Source of the DNA: Trissonchulus latispiculum
Taxonomy: Eukaryota; Nematoda; Enoplea; Enoplida; Ironidae
Direction: 5' to 3'
Length of the DNA: 64,000 nt
Assembly: GCA_030248195.1 (NCBI GenBank)
Contig: JASAND010022100.1
Span: forward strand, 1 to 64,000
In this document: piece after piece, positions 36,630 to 46,699 of the stretch
How positions within the stretch are numbered: the stretch's first letter is position 1
How the letters are laid out: every line of letters starts with the position of its first letter
Made by a program: the position numbers and the translations under genes
The notes under the pieces: model-generated
What the model saw: only the letters and a program-made list of their open reading frames with translations
Database searches by the model: none
What the model was told of the DNA's origin: nothing

Positions 36630-36880
36630 AAAATGGTCGCAACTGGAATATTAGAAATCGAGAAAGAGGCGTCGGTTGAGGGAGCCGTCGGGGACAAAAT
36701 CCCAATAACAGGAATAACAAAGAACCCAGTTTCTTTATGGATGCAAATGGACATCGTTTTTGAGGGCGAAATCAGTCAAACCCAAGGGTTATTTTTAATA
36801 GCAGTTGAACAACTGTCTGACCCTACTTCGCAGTTGGTTCAAGCCTAGCGAATTATTCACCAAGCGGGGAGCATGGCAAA
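36630..36880 (+). pseudogene. Gag-like Arg/Gly/Asn-rich remnant
   Basis: In the frame giving NIRNRERGVG and GSRRGQNPNNRNNKEPSF the sequence is a basic, Asn/Gly-rich nucleocapsid-like tail. The same segment, diverged, lies on the minus strand at 47.86-48.06 kb, and both continue into a DPTSQLV-type stretch. Stops interrupt it. The ATG frame at 36633-36848 is a different frame of the same DNA. Confidence 0.5.
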
Positions 36881-37274
36881 TACAGCTCCTTCGCAGCAAC
36901 TCCCCCAAACCCCAATGAACGTACCTAGAGCATACAAAAACACCAGGTAGGTTCATGTCAGAAAATACCCAATTTTTAGCGGGGATTTCGCACCTTTTTC
37001 GGATGAACAGGTGGTTCATGCAAATCAAGCTTATGCTGTTTTTATCCCTACGCATGCGGATATCATGGTGGGAGAAAGATATGGAAATTCTCAAGGAAAT
37101 TCCCGCAATTTACTTCAGTAACTGCTACTGCTTACAGCCTTAGCTGTACCAGGTTTGCAAAATATTGATATGGGCAGATTGGTAAATGTTTTGACCAACG
37201 CCCGCACCCACATTTAATTCCTCGATCTCCTCAGAATATGACTGGACAGTAGCAAAATGCTTTGATGATCAACT

Positions 37275-37880
37275 GTGCAACCTCTACAATTGCACAAGCA
37301 CATTCAGTGTCACGAAAATTCCGATAAAATACTTATGCAAAGAAAGTGCCCGCGGTTACTCCTACCTAAGGAAGATCCGACTGAACCACCTGCAAACTTT
37401 TTGGAGACACTACCTGAGCCGATTAGAAATGTCTACATTCGAAATTGGGAAAACATAGGACAAAATTCAAACTACTATCTATTCCGCCGGGTATCTATTC
37501 TACCCGCCGGGCCGGGTATCTATTCAACCTACAACTTTCGTTTGGAAAACGCTAGGGAATCTAACCTCAAGAAGCTCCTCTACACAGTTTTCAATGCTCA
37601 ATTCTACTCTATCAAAGTTAATTTCTCGTTTGGTTTCATTCTTAAAAATGTTTTGGACCATGAGTTGGCTTTCTATTATCCTTCAAATAACAACCACTAC
37701 CTAGAAGAACCTAAATTTATTGGAAATAGGGAAGACTTGGATGAACTTAATCCAGAGTTTGATAGGATGGATGTACTGGAGTGGGCCCGGCTGCAGAGTC
37801 CTACCACAAAATGGATGGTTGCAGGGGTTACCAGTATTTGTTTCTTTGTATATAGATTGACTGGGTATACTATGCACTAG
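37275..37880 (+). CDS. Unidentified 201-codon open frame, probably element-derived
   Basis: This is the longest open frame in the window. The open frame starts at a GTG; the first in-frame ATG is at 37335, giving 181 aa. The C-terminal half reads like a real folded protein: NFSFGFILKNV, YYPSNNN, DVLEWARLQSPTTKWMV, then a Phe-rich strand. A short in-frame duplication (cgccgggtatctattc) lies near 37483-37525. I have an impression of similar proteins recurring in invertebrate genomes, but cannot name a family. It follows gag-like sequence on the same strand, so an origin in the same element is plausible. Confidence 0.45.
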   Translation: MQPLQLHKHIQCHENSDKILMQRKCPRLLLPKEDPTEPPANFLETLPEPIRNVYIRNWENIGQNSNYYLFRRVSILPAGPGIYSTYNFRLENARESNLKKLLYTVFNAQFYSIKVNFSFGFILKNVLDHELAFYYPSNNNHYLEEPKFIGNREDLDELNPEFDRMDVLEWARLQSPTTKWMVAGVTSICFFVYRLTGYTMH

Positions 37881-37919
37881 AAAAATTATAAAAATAACAA
37901 CAACATTAGTTGGTGATGG

Positions 37920-38050
37920 ACCGGATTTAGGTAGGCAGATAAGTTAAGTACTTAGGATAGGATTAGATTAGGTAGGTACGTAGGTGAGTATAGGTATGTA
38001 AGTGGTCAGGTACGCAGGAAGTAGGTAGGTAGGAAGTAGTTAGGTAGGTA
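37920..38050 (+). repeat. TAGG-rich simple repeat
   Basis: A purine-rich tract of 'taggtagg' units with interruptions, just after the 201-codon frame. Confidence 0.6.
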
Positions 38051-38540
38051 GGAGTCCGGTAATGGGCCGACGCCGGGTCCCAAGCCCCGGGGGAAGAACA
38101 CAGAGGGACGGAGAAAAACGACTAAGTCAGGAAACATGACCTTGAAAAAACCCGCAAGGGACATCAAAAAATTAAAAGGGTGGAGCCTCCAGGGACGACA
38201 GGTGGTTGGAGCAAGAATTGAAAACTCGAAACCCCAGGGGACAATTTATTTAAAATGACCTTGACGGATTCCCAAGGGGGGACGCGCCCACGGACTTTGC
38301 AATAAACTTTTCCCTCCCGGAGTGCGGCTCGAAACGTGCACACTATACTACTAACGTATGATGTGCCCGAACCTGAAAGATTTCGTCGAGCATTCTTCGG
38401 CTATGCTGTTGTCTAACGACAGCCATGGAATCTATGCAAACTTTCTGTACATTCCAATTTTTGTACATACATAACAAACAAATGTGGCACTAAGCTATAG
38501 CTAAGCTATATATGTAATTCAGTCATTTTCTTTATAGCTT
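38051..38540. other. Unassigned GC-richer stretch
   Basis: More GC-rich than its surroundings to about 38340, with A-rich purine tracts (aaaaaacgac, gagggacggag). It might be the 3' end of an element. No gene seen. Confidence 0.3.
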
Positions 38541-38549
38541 TGTTAGCTT

Positions 38550-38768
38550 CTGAATTTGTGTTTCGAAGCATTCACAAAACATACCAGGCATGTACTCTTA
38601 ATACCAGGATGAGCGCAATTTGTTAGCAAATATTTTAGTGTCTAACAAAGCAGTTGCATTTATTGAAATCCAACTCCTTCCCACTCAAACCTATTCATAT
38701 TAACATACCTTCTGCGCCATATTGGAATAAATTCCACCATTGCCCGCGCTCACTAAAACATATAAAAG
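38550..38768 (+). promoter_or_regulatory. Gene B core and proximal promoter
   Basis: TATAAAAG at 38761-38768. The upstream sequence is the reverse-oriented equivalent of the gene A promoter: 'gtgtctaacaa', 'ctattcatattaacat', 'aaattccaccattgcccgcgctcactaaaacata'-type blocks correspond one to one. Genes A and B are thus divergent, about 8.5 kb apart. Confidence 0.7.
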
Positions 38769-38789
38769 ACAAGAAAATTTAGCCAGTGT

Positions 38790-38823
38790 ATCCACTCCAA
38801 CGTATCCAGATTTTCTTATTCGA
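38790..38823 (+). other. Gene B leader exon 1 (5' UTR)
   Basis: Ends in CGA/gtaagtta, as in genes A and C. The 5' edge is estimated from the TATA box. Confidence 0.55.
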
Positions 38824-39220
38824 GTAAGTTATCCTATTTTACAACCTAATATAACGTATTGGATTGATGTGTAGCGTGTAGTATTCAAGCATGCAATGTT
38901 CTTATTCGCCAAACATCAGGTTGTAATGTTCCAATTAGAAGTTGTATCTGCAGCAGCTCCACACAAGGCAGAATACCCCCACAAGTCGTAACCAAGCAAG
39001 GGAGGAAGATTGGAAATCTGAAACTAGCTAAATTGTAAAGTTAAATTATACTTAATCTGATCCTCCTCTGGCGACTAATAAACAACCAACGCACAACGGA
39101 GGCTTAAAATATTGTTAATCATCCACTGCCATTTTACTGGGAGTTAGTCAAACTGAAATTTTAATACTTAATATCTTCTTCACAATCTTTACGTTTGAGA
39201 TCAGGAGGGTTAAAGAGCAG

Positions 39221-39258
39221 ACATTTAAACATAAAATTTATAAGAATTTTGTGTTTTG
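39221..39258 (+). other. Gene B non-coding leader exon 2
   Basis: Lies between acceptor aaagagcag and donor TTTTG/gtaagttg, followed by a 46-nt intron (39259-39304). It is homologous to the gene A leader exon 2. Inferred. Confidence 0.5.
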
Positions 39259-39304
39259 GTAAGTTGGTTGTATTGGGATTAATAGTGAGACTATTGTGTT
39301 GTAG

Positions 39305-39390
39305 GTTATTGATGCAAGTTGAAGACATGTATTTCAAGCATCTAACGATTTTATTGCTAGTTATTCTTACAATAGCTGTTCATACTCAAG
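39305..39390 (+). CDS. Gene B signal-peptide exon
   Basis: Acceptor attgtgttgtag/gttattga and donor G/gtaagagg. ATG at 39327, 21 codons plus one base. Closely similar to the gene A exon in sequence and exon length (86 nt in both). Confidence 0.8.
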
Positions 39391-42300
39391 GTAAGAGGAC
39401 AAGACTACACGATTAAGCTAGACATTAGCCTAATGAAGAACATAATATGTAAGAAATCAACCATGCACTCTAGATGTTAATAGGGCACGCATATAGGACT
39501 GTAAAAAGACAAAACTGCAACGCACGCCAACGCTGTCTTCTGCTGATAAAACACATATACCTACTGATGCAAAGTCTATGAATATATGTCTTTAATGGCT
39601 AGCTATGACGATTCGGCTCCGTAAATCTTATAGAAGATGTAAATTTGATTGGATACAGCAGTTTCAAATATCCGTCAAAATGTTTGTTTCAAAATGTTTC
39701 AAATAAGAATCAAGATAACCAAGTATTTGCAAATCAGGAGAGACTGAATATGGTCTCTGAAATATACAACTGATGGAAACAGGAAACTAACGTTTAGATA
39801 TAAAGTGGTTTGTTTTCAAGTATTTCTGCTGTTGCTTTCATGTTTTGGTAAGATGACTTCATTTGACAAACATGGCTTAAAAGCTGATCAAAGTTTTATG
39901 CTTTTACAGCTTCACTTTTTTTATTTAATTTGTGGATATATCTTCAAACTTCAAGTTTCTGTAAGTTTTCTGACCAAAACTGTGACTTATGCTTTTTGTC
40001 TTTACGAGAAGTGTAAACGTATCCGCATCCTGGTTGCTGAGCAAAAGCGGCATCATGCTTTGGCAAATGTGCCTCCAGACGCAGAAAAACACTAGATGAA
40101 TGTTTTATGTCTGCATCTAAGGGAATTGATCATCAAAGTTTCGCCAAAAATTTAAAATTTTTTAGCTAACGAAACGAAAGTTTTAATTCTGGCGCAAGCT
40201 ATAAGGCTGTCATTAATTTATACCCTTCAGATTTATTAATAAACTTTTGAGCTTTGAGAACAGCCAAATTTGAGTGTTGTGCAAAGCTGAAATTGGCAGT
40301 TACAACTTTAACTAAATATTTTGAAACCAACAGCAAAATTGAAGCTCCACAGATCATCGTTTCTCACAAGTCAAGACTTACGATGCCAACTGAAATTGGT
40401 TGGCACTCACAAACTTTCAAATTTTTCTGCCACAGAAATCTGAACTTTAGTGAAGTTGCCGTTTTTATTTTACAAATATAACAAATAGAACCACAGCAAT
40501 CAACAAAATGTCAGAATATCTGTTTGCGCACTGTGTCAATTTTCAGTACAATTCTTTCGATTAAAAACACCCAGTTGGGTGCTGTGTTAAAATATAGTGG
40601 TCTGACAACCACAAGCTAAAACAATACATCGTAATATCAAACCTTTTATATTAATCGAAAGCTATAATTGTGCGGAACTTTGACCACATACTGTAATATA
40701 GTGTAAGCGAAAATCGGTTTGATAGAAATACATTAATATTTCCGTACTAACCACAATTATTTTGATTATCATCGTAGATGTGAGCATGCATAATATAAAT
40801 GATCATACACAATGACTCAAAAAGGAAAACACAGCCATTTGAGTTAAAATAACCAACAATTTTCAGCATGTTTCATGTTCGCCGCTTTGCAGTTTTTCGT
40901 CAGGTATACACACTGGAAATTGATTTGTACTCACACAATATCAAATGCTCTAGGGGTTTCAAATAATTTCTGACTGAATTACTGTAGATTAAATTAAATT
41001 AAGTTAAATTAAACTAAATTAAATTATGTTAAGATTCGTCACACGAGGTATGAGCTAGTTCATAGTCCAGAGTTTGGTTTCGGAAAATCGGTACATTTTG
41101 AAACTAATATCATTCCTTCGCTTATACATGTTACGTACCCTATGAGATTTTGTACCGTATAATACGGTACGGCAATTTTCGTACCGTGCTAAACAGTACG
41201 TACCGTGTAATACTGTACATCTTTTTTTCTGTACTGTATTAAGCGGAACGTCTCGTATTATAATGTACGATTAGTTTTTGTTCCGTATTATCAAGGAACT
41301 GAATACTGCCTTTTAAATAATATTAAATAAAGCAAATAATACAAATTTTGCAATTTTGCTACAAAAATAGCGTCTCAAGATGTCGTTTCCGACAAAACCG
41401 TATTTTTGCACTAAAAATTAACTCTCTTCTGTGCATACTGAATCCAAAGCGCTGTTGCGGGACGGTTGCATTTGGAGAAAGCCCCAAGCTATGGATTTTA
41501 AAAAACGTTTTGCAAAAACTTTCGGAAATATCTATCGTATATTTATCGAAATAAAATATTCATAGAATTATAAATTATTCAACTGCCACAATGTGCATGA
41601 CTAAAACATTCTTATTTCTATGGGCAGCCTTTCTATGCCACTCGGATCTTCTAATTCTATTAATTCTATTAAATATTCTGAACATAAAAAGTGAAAATAT
41701 TTGAACTTAACATTTGAAAGTCTACGTTTTTACACAAAAATAACGAAAATACAAACAAAGAAACAATTATTAAGTTATAAAACATTTTTAATTTTATAAG
41801 TGCTTAGATTTGAATGACATTCAAATATTTTCAGACCGTTTTGTCGGAAGCGAAATCTTGAGACAATATTTTTGAAGCAACACTGAAAAATTTGTATCAT
41901 TTGTTTTATTTAATAGTATTTAACAACAGTATACAGTTCTTTGCCAATACGGTACAAAAATTAAATCACCTGCGAGCTATGTCGATTTTGAACAGCCGCC
42001 AAGCCGTCAGCGATGAGAACAATACGCTATATTTACGACACTCATAAAATTAAAAATTTTTAAAACTATAACATTTATTTGTTTGTTTATTTGTATTTTT
42101 GTTATTTTTGTTTAAAAACGTTGACTTTCAAAAGTTAAGTTCAAGCATTTTCACTTTTTATGTTCAGAATATTTAATAGAATTAGAAGTTCAGAGTTTTA
42201 TGTGGCATAGAAATAAGAATTGCAAGAGCAAAAATCGTTTTAGTCTTGCAGATCAGATTCTGTTCTTTGCCAATACGGTAGAAAGACCAAAGTACAATTT

Positions 42301-42652
42301 AATACGGGACGTACGGTTTAATACGGTACAGAAAAAGTTGTACCGTATAACACGGTACGTACCGTTTAATACAGTACGAAAATTGCCGTACCGTATTACA
42401 CGGTACAAAATCTCATACGTACGTAACATGTACATCGCATTTCTTTGCGCAGGTGGTATAGTTGATTCTGTTGCTGCTGCTGGAGGTTCTGTCGGTGGTG
42501 GGGGATCCATCGGCGATAAATTAAGTGGCGGTGGTTCTGTCGGTGGTGGAGGATCCATCGGCGATAAATTAAGTGGCGGCGGTTCTGTCGGTGGTGGTGG
42601 ATCCGCGGGCGATGTAATAAGTGACGATGGTTCTGCTGGTAAAGATAAATGA
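39327..42652 (+). CDS. Gene B: secreted GGGS-repeat protein (2 coding exons)
   Basis: Coding exons 39327-39390 and 42453-42652, joined in phase 1, give 87 aa. An in-frame upstream ATG at 39312 would add five residues. The signal peptide (MYFKHLTILLLVILTIAVHT) is nearly that of gene A. The mature part is Gly/Ser-rich with a 16-residue repeat (GGGSVGGGGSIGDKLS). It ends in GSAGKDK and lacks the dibasic sites found in genes A and C. The start of the last exon (VDSVAAAGGSVGGGG) aligns with VDGAVNSAAGGFVGGG of gene C, so B is a shortened, repeat-expanded paralogue. No cassette exon was found in its 3.1-kb intron. Confidence 0.7.
40030..40225 (-). repeat. Partial copy of the 60.5-62.0 kb element
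   Basis: Contains 'ctgcatctaagggaatt', 'aaaattttttagctaacgaaa' and 'gcaagctataaggctgt', matching 60730-60895. It lies in the gene B intron. Confidence 0.6.
40985..41032 (+). repeat. AAATT-type pentamer microsatellite
   Basis: Imperfect runs of 'attaaattaa' and 'gttaaattaa'. Confidence 0.6.
41126..42431. mobile_element. 1.3-kb composite foldback in the last intron of gene B
   Basis: Outer arms (41126-41340 and about 42265-42431) are inverted copies rich in 'taccgta' and 'tacggtac' words, with identical ends acatgttacgtac. Inner inverted pairs exist too, for example 'tgtcgtttccgacaaaac' (near 41379) with its partner near 41836. Another pair is formed by sequences near 41610-41750 and 42095-42225. 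The element ends 21 nt before the acceptor of the gene B terminal exon. Confidence 0.75.
42453..42652 (+). CDS. Gene B terminal coding exon
   Basis: Acceptor catttctttgcgcag, entry in phase 1, stop TGA at 42650-42652. A 48-bp unit (about 42488-42620) is repeated nearly three times. The mirrored minus-strand Pro-rich frame is a shadow. Confidence 0.75.
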
Positions 42653-43302
42653 ACAGTAGGGTTGAAAAAGGTGCGACAACTGAAGCTTGAAATTGATAGG
42701 AATTGTAATAGTCTAAAGAACAAATATTGACAACTGTATACTTGTTTCTATAACCTATAACAATAGCAAAATTATATATGAAGTAAAACTAATGTGTTTG
42801 CAATGGAAAATTGACTACAGTAGAATTTCCAATTATAGCTGTTTCATTTTTCTTTTTCTTCTTGCAAGATCAAGAAAGTAAGTTGCGGTCCACAAATCGC
42901 CAGAAAACGTCGGAACCTGACGCATGATTCAAACACGCAGCCACGTTAACCTACTGAGCCAGTTCGTATATAACTGGGCAGAAGTTTGCGCGGACGGTGC
43001 GTGGAAATCCGGTGCGTTTTCTGCAAACTGGGTACTCTATGTTTTTATGCGTAATTTGAGACCACAACCTGTCCTTTGAGCGCCTTGGTCGCGGTGCACG
43101 GGCAGAACCCATACCCCTGGTCCCTCCGGGTTATGTCGACGAATGGAGCTCCCAATTGGAGGGCCGACTTTGGGTTGGTGTTTTGCTTACGACCATACTT
43201 CCCCTCCTAATTTGTCCCTACCCTACCCGAGAAGTGCAGTCAGGTTTTTTCTCTGCTGAGTTTGGTAAGCCAGTGTACTGGGCTCGAATTCTGCTCCTCG
43301 CT

Positions 43303-43329
43303 GGTGACATCGAAGAGAATACAGGCCCG
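43303..43329 (+). other. 2A-like peptide motif GDIEENTGP
   Basis: The context LLLAGDIEENTGPVRK matches the D-x-E-x-N-P-G-P consensus except that Thr replaces the first Pro. Such motifs cause ribosomal skipping in some LINEs; the substitution would be expected to impair it. Confidence 0.65.
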
Positions 43330-43450
43330 GTCAGGAAAATCCCAGTCAAATGGCCGTTCCAGGTCTGCACGAAAAATGCAAGGATGAACTGTGCGCAATG
43401 CACTCAGTGTCTTGGATAGGTGCATTTTAGGCCATGCTCTGGTCTCCGGT
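43330..43450 (+). pseudogene. LINE zinc-finger region interrupted by a stop
   Basis: Cysteines in VCTKNARMNCAQCTQCLG, followed after a TAG at about 43418 by VHFRPCSGL. The expected residue at the stop is Trp (TGG to TAG). The Cys spacing fits the PHD-like finger that follows 2A motifs in some LINEs. Confidence 0.55.
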
Positions 43451-43801
43451 CTTTAGCCTCATATTCTTCCAACGGGGTTTGTTCAGCCAGTTCTCAACTA
43501 GCCCCCTCCACAACCCCCTTCTCCATCAACTACTGAGACGCGTGTCCGTAAACCTCCAGTTCCCCCCACCCATCCCAACCGTCCTCCCACATCAGCTACC
43601 ATCGGCGGGCACGACAAACTACAGTCCTCCTCTTCCATCCACAACTGCTGTCGCCCTCTGTATAACGGACTCTAACTCAACCCGTCCCCAGGCTCTGCTG
43701 TCAGGGACAGCAGCACCCACATGCAGCAACAGTCCAGCTCCAACAGCCGCCAACACAACATTACAGAACAGGACTAAAGCTCTGACCGGAGCCAGAAAAG
43801 C

Positions 43802-44518
43802 TTGACCGTCCTCCAGTGGAACGCAGGAGGAATAAACAGGAAGTCCGTGTAGCTAGCTCATGGTCTACTGCGTGAACGGGTAGATGTGGGAATGATACAA
43901 GAAACTCAACTGAAGACAATCTCCATACCTCCCAAGCTCACTGGATATTCGGTGGAAATTATGAACAGGAGAACAGGCAGAGCGCATGGACAGGTGAAAG
44001 GAGGAAGTGTGCTCACACTCATCAGAAACGGTCTCAGCTACTCGAGGATAAATGCACCTCTGGTGCGTGCAACCGACCATTTAGCTGACGCGCTTACCAT
44101 CAAGTTCCACCTTGGTCAGCAATCTCTCACGCTGGTCAACGTCTATGTGCCACCAATCCAGAGACAGAATGAAGAAACCAGAATTCACCGTTTTGATCTG
44201 CACAGTCACCCGGTGGGCCCTAACGTAACGATTTTAGGTGACTTCAACGCACATTCACCGGTCTGGGAACCGAACCGGCCAGGAGATGACGTTGGAGAAT
44301 TGATCGAAGACTTTATGGTCTTATCGGACATGATGGTTCTCAACAGTGGGGAAGTCACGAGATCGCCAGTAACTGCAGCGGAGCGTGGCACGTCTACGGA
44401 TTTGACCATTTACCGCAGCCAAGGTGAATTGCCTCTCCTAGAAGCCGCTGCAAAATATGCTGTCAGATTATCTGCCACTGTTAATCCAGCTGAAGATCCT
44501 ACCCAAACGAACGGATGA
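43802..44518 (+). pseudogene. LINE APE-type endonuclease
   Basis: Reads LTVLQWNAGGINRKS at the start (stop at about 43850), then IQETQL with the catalytic Glu, GGSVLTLIRNGL, LVNVYVPPI, ILGDFNAHSPVWEP and RGTSTDLTIY. These are the ordered motifs of LINE endonucleases. The open part is 43886-44518. Confidence 0.8.
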
Positions 44519-45039
44519 TGCTCCGCGCTATATGCTCCGATAAACCGCGCTCCGAGGTCCTGCTGCAGAAAAGCGGTCTGTAGTGCATATCAGGAACAAT
44601 CAACAGATGCCTACAGAGCTCCCCTGCCATGCCTCAGTTGGCGTCCACAGATCGGTAAAATGGTTCATCAGATGCATCATCTCTGCAGCCAAACGAGCAG
44701 TCCCCAAAGAAAGGTTAATCAGCCGGTACCTTGGTGGTGTCCGGAGGCAGAACAAACAATCCGAAAATGCAAAGAAAATCTCCTTGCGACAAGATGAATC
44801 GAAGATCAGCGGACAGCCTGGATTCAGGCTAAAAGGAAAGCTCTGGATCTGATAAACAGGCTGAAGTAGGAATCTTGGCAAAGATTTGCAGACAAACTCA
44901 GTGTCAGAACAGATCCTATACAGGTTTGGTCTGTATATAATTCACTCAATCGATGGCAAGAAAGGAACTCAATCCAGTGCTGCTATTGAAGAGAATGAAA
45001 GAACCATCAGCAGTAGCAACCGAGGACGGAGGCCTTTTC

Positions 45040-45361
45040 ATTTTGGCCAGGGTATGTACTGACTCGTTGTCCCTTTCCGGTAATCTCAAAGCTGGCTGCC
45101 AATCCGCGAGTAACCCGACGGCCATTATGGAAGCTGCTGGCAGACCTGACGAAATTGGGGTCAGTGGATCTCACGGTTCAGTGGACGCCCAGTCACATCG
45201 ATCCTGCTGGCAACGAAGCAGCTGACACTGCTGCTAAATTTGGAACTGAAATAGAACAGGAAAAAGTGGAGTTGGACTACACCACAGCCAAAACCGCCGC
45301 TAAAAGATATATCCGTGAAGAGTGTATGTGGCTTTGGAAGGGCGACGATACAAATGGATGA
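45040..45361 (+). pseudogene. LINE RNase H remnant
   Basis: VCTDSLS (the TDS active-site strand) is followed by VQWTPSHIDPAGNEAADTAA, the conserved C-terminal RNase H block, in a different frame. The frameshift lies between about 45070 and 45155. Confidence 0.7.
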
Positions 45362-45715
45362 TTTGACAGGAAAAAATCTGTTTCGCTGGAACTAAAATCT
45401 CAGCAGGAAGAAGCGGGTGACTGACTTTCTCACAACAGAGATGTAATGGTCACTCCCTCCTGCTCGCCAAGCAGAGGCACAGGATGCGTATCTTTCCGTC
45501 CCCCGCCAATTACTCCACTGTCGTGCACCAGACGACTGCACTCGGGTTCCGGCCCAGGCTTGACGTCATTTCGAGGTGTCCGTTAGGGTCCTGGCCTATC
45601 TCGGGTTGTGGGCCGAATTTAGTTGGTCCAAGCGCATTGAGCCTGCTCACGACGGTCCTGGAAGATGAAGACGAGAACCACAAACTTTTATTTGAAAAAA
45701 TAACATGTTGATAGG

Positions 45716-45999
45716 ATACTGTCTACTTACAGCACGCTGTAGTCATTTAATTATTTAACATAAAAATATGCAAATTGATTATGCTTAAGTCGAAATTAGC
45801 CCCGGGGGGGGGTCTGGGGAGCTCCAGAAGTTGAAGAATTCTTGCAGTTAAGACTCCTTCTAGGAATTAATTTAGAACATTTACGAGATCAATTGATGAG
45901 GTAAGGTATGTTCCGTTTTGGACAATTTTATATTCCAGTATTCCCTGAATGTATGCGCTTACGGCCACTATTGTATATATGTATATATAATATATATTG
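45716..45999. other. Short unassigned stretch
   Basis: Includes a run of nine Gs in ggggggggg near 45804; no gene. Confidence 0.3.
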
Positions 46000-46060
46000 A
46001 AAATAAGCATAATGTATATATATGTATATGTATATGTATATGCATATGTATGTATATAGC

Positions 46061-46148
<88 letters not shown>

Positions 46149-46160
46149 TTATTTTCAATT
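46000..46160. repeat. (TA)n microsatellite inside an inverted repeat
   Basis: A run of about 45 TA units (46061-46146) preceded by imperfect 'tatatgta' units. The flanks 'ttgaaaataagcata' (about 45997-46011) and 'tatgcttattttcaa' (about 46144-46159) are exact reverse complements. The Tyr/Ile-repeat frames are artefacts. Confidence 0.85.
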
Positions 46161-46489
46161 GCTACAGCCCGATTCATACTTTTTGTGCTTTTGCGCTTCG
46201 TGTTTGTGTCCTTTCCTTTGAGTGCTTTATCCTTAAAGGATGAGTAATACTCACAAGGACGCGTTTTGGACAAAAAGCATGCATATTTATTTTGAAACGT
46301 ATATAATTTCATTTAATTTCATTTCCAAGTGGCAGCGTTCCTTTAAATAATGAAGGCTATAGCAACAATATGCGTTCAACTATGCCCAGATGAAAGCAAA
46401 CACAAGTAAAAACTTAAAATTATGGTAAAAGTGAATACAAATTTGATTCGTCAGGTCAACATTTTGAAAATACTGGCGTAGATAACCGA

Positions 46490-46695
46490 AATCCGGCAAT
46501 ACGAATTCGGTGCATCAGTAGGCCGAATCCGATGCGTCAGTAGGCTGAATCCGGTGCGTCAGTAGGCCAAATGCGATGCGTCAGTAGGCCAACTCTGGTG
46601 TGCTGTTAGATCAAATCTGGTACGTGGTTAGGCCAAATCTGTTGCGTCGGAAAGCCAATTTCGTCGAGTCGGTAGGCCTTATCCGGTGCCTCAGA
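46490..46695 (+). repeat. Minisatellite of about 24 bp, eight or so copies
   Basis: Diverged units of the form 'ccggtgcgtcagtaggccaa' in a row, with decay toward the right end. Confidence 0.7.
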
Positions 46696-46699
46696 TGTG

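Larger units (their letters stand above)
42960..45715 (+). mobile_element. Decayed APE-type LINE with 2A-like motif and RNase H
   Basis: In order: an N-terminal hydrophobic stretch, a 2A-like motif, a Cys/His-rich finger, an APE endonuclease, a linker (AAKRAVPKERL), and an RNase H remnant (VCTDSLSL then QWTPSHIDPAGNEAADTAAK). The reverse transcriptase is missing between about 45030 and 45050, so the copy has a large internal deletion. Stops and frameshifts are scattered through it. Presence of 2A, a finger and RNase H suggests the Ingi/I/CR1 range of clades; this is a judgement from domain order. It is more GC-rich than the flanks. Confidence 0.8.

Noticed and set aside
39805..40095. Open frame beginning with a hydrophobic stretch (VCFQVFLLLLSCFG) that resembles a signal peptide
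   Set aside because: It starts at GTG, not ATG, has no supporting splice context shared with genes A-C, and runs into a repeat copy at 40030.
42253..42723. 156-codon minus-strand Pro-rich frame
   Set aside because: It is the antisense of the gene B GGGS-repeat exon and of a foldback arm.
45918..46312. Tyr/Ile-repeat open frames on both strands
   Set aside because: They are translations of the (TA)n microsatellite.
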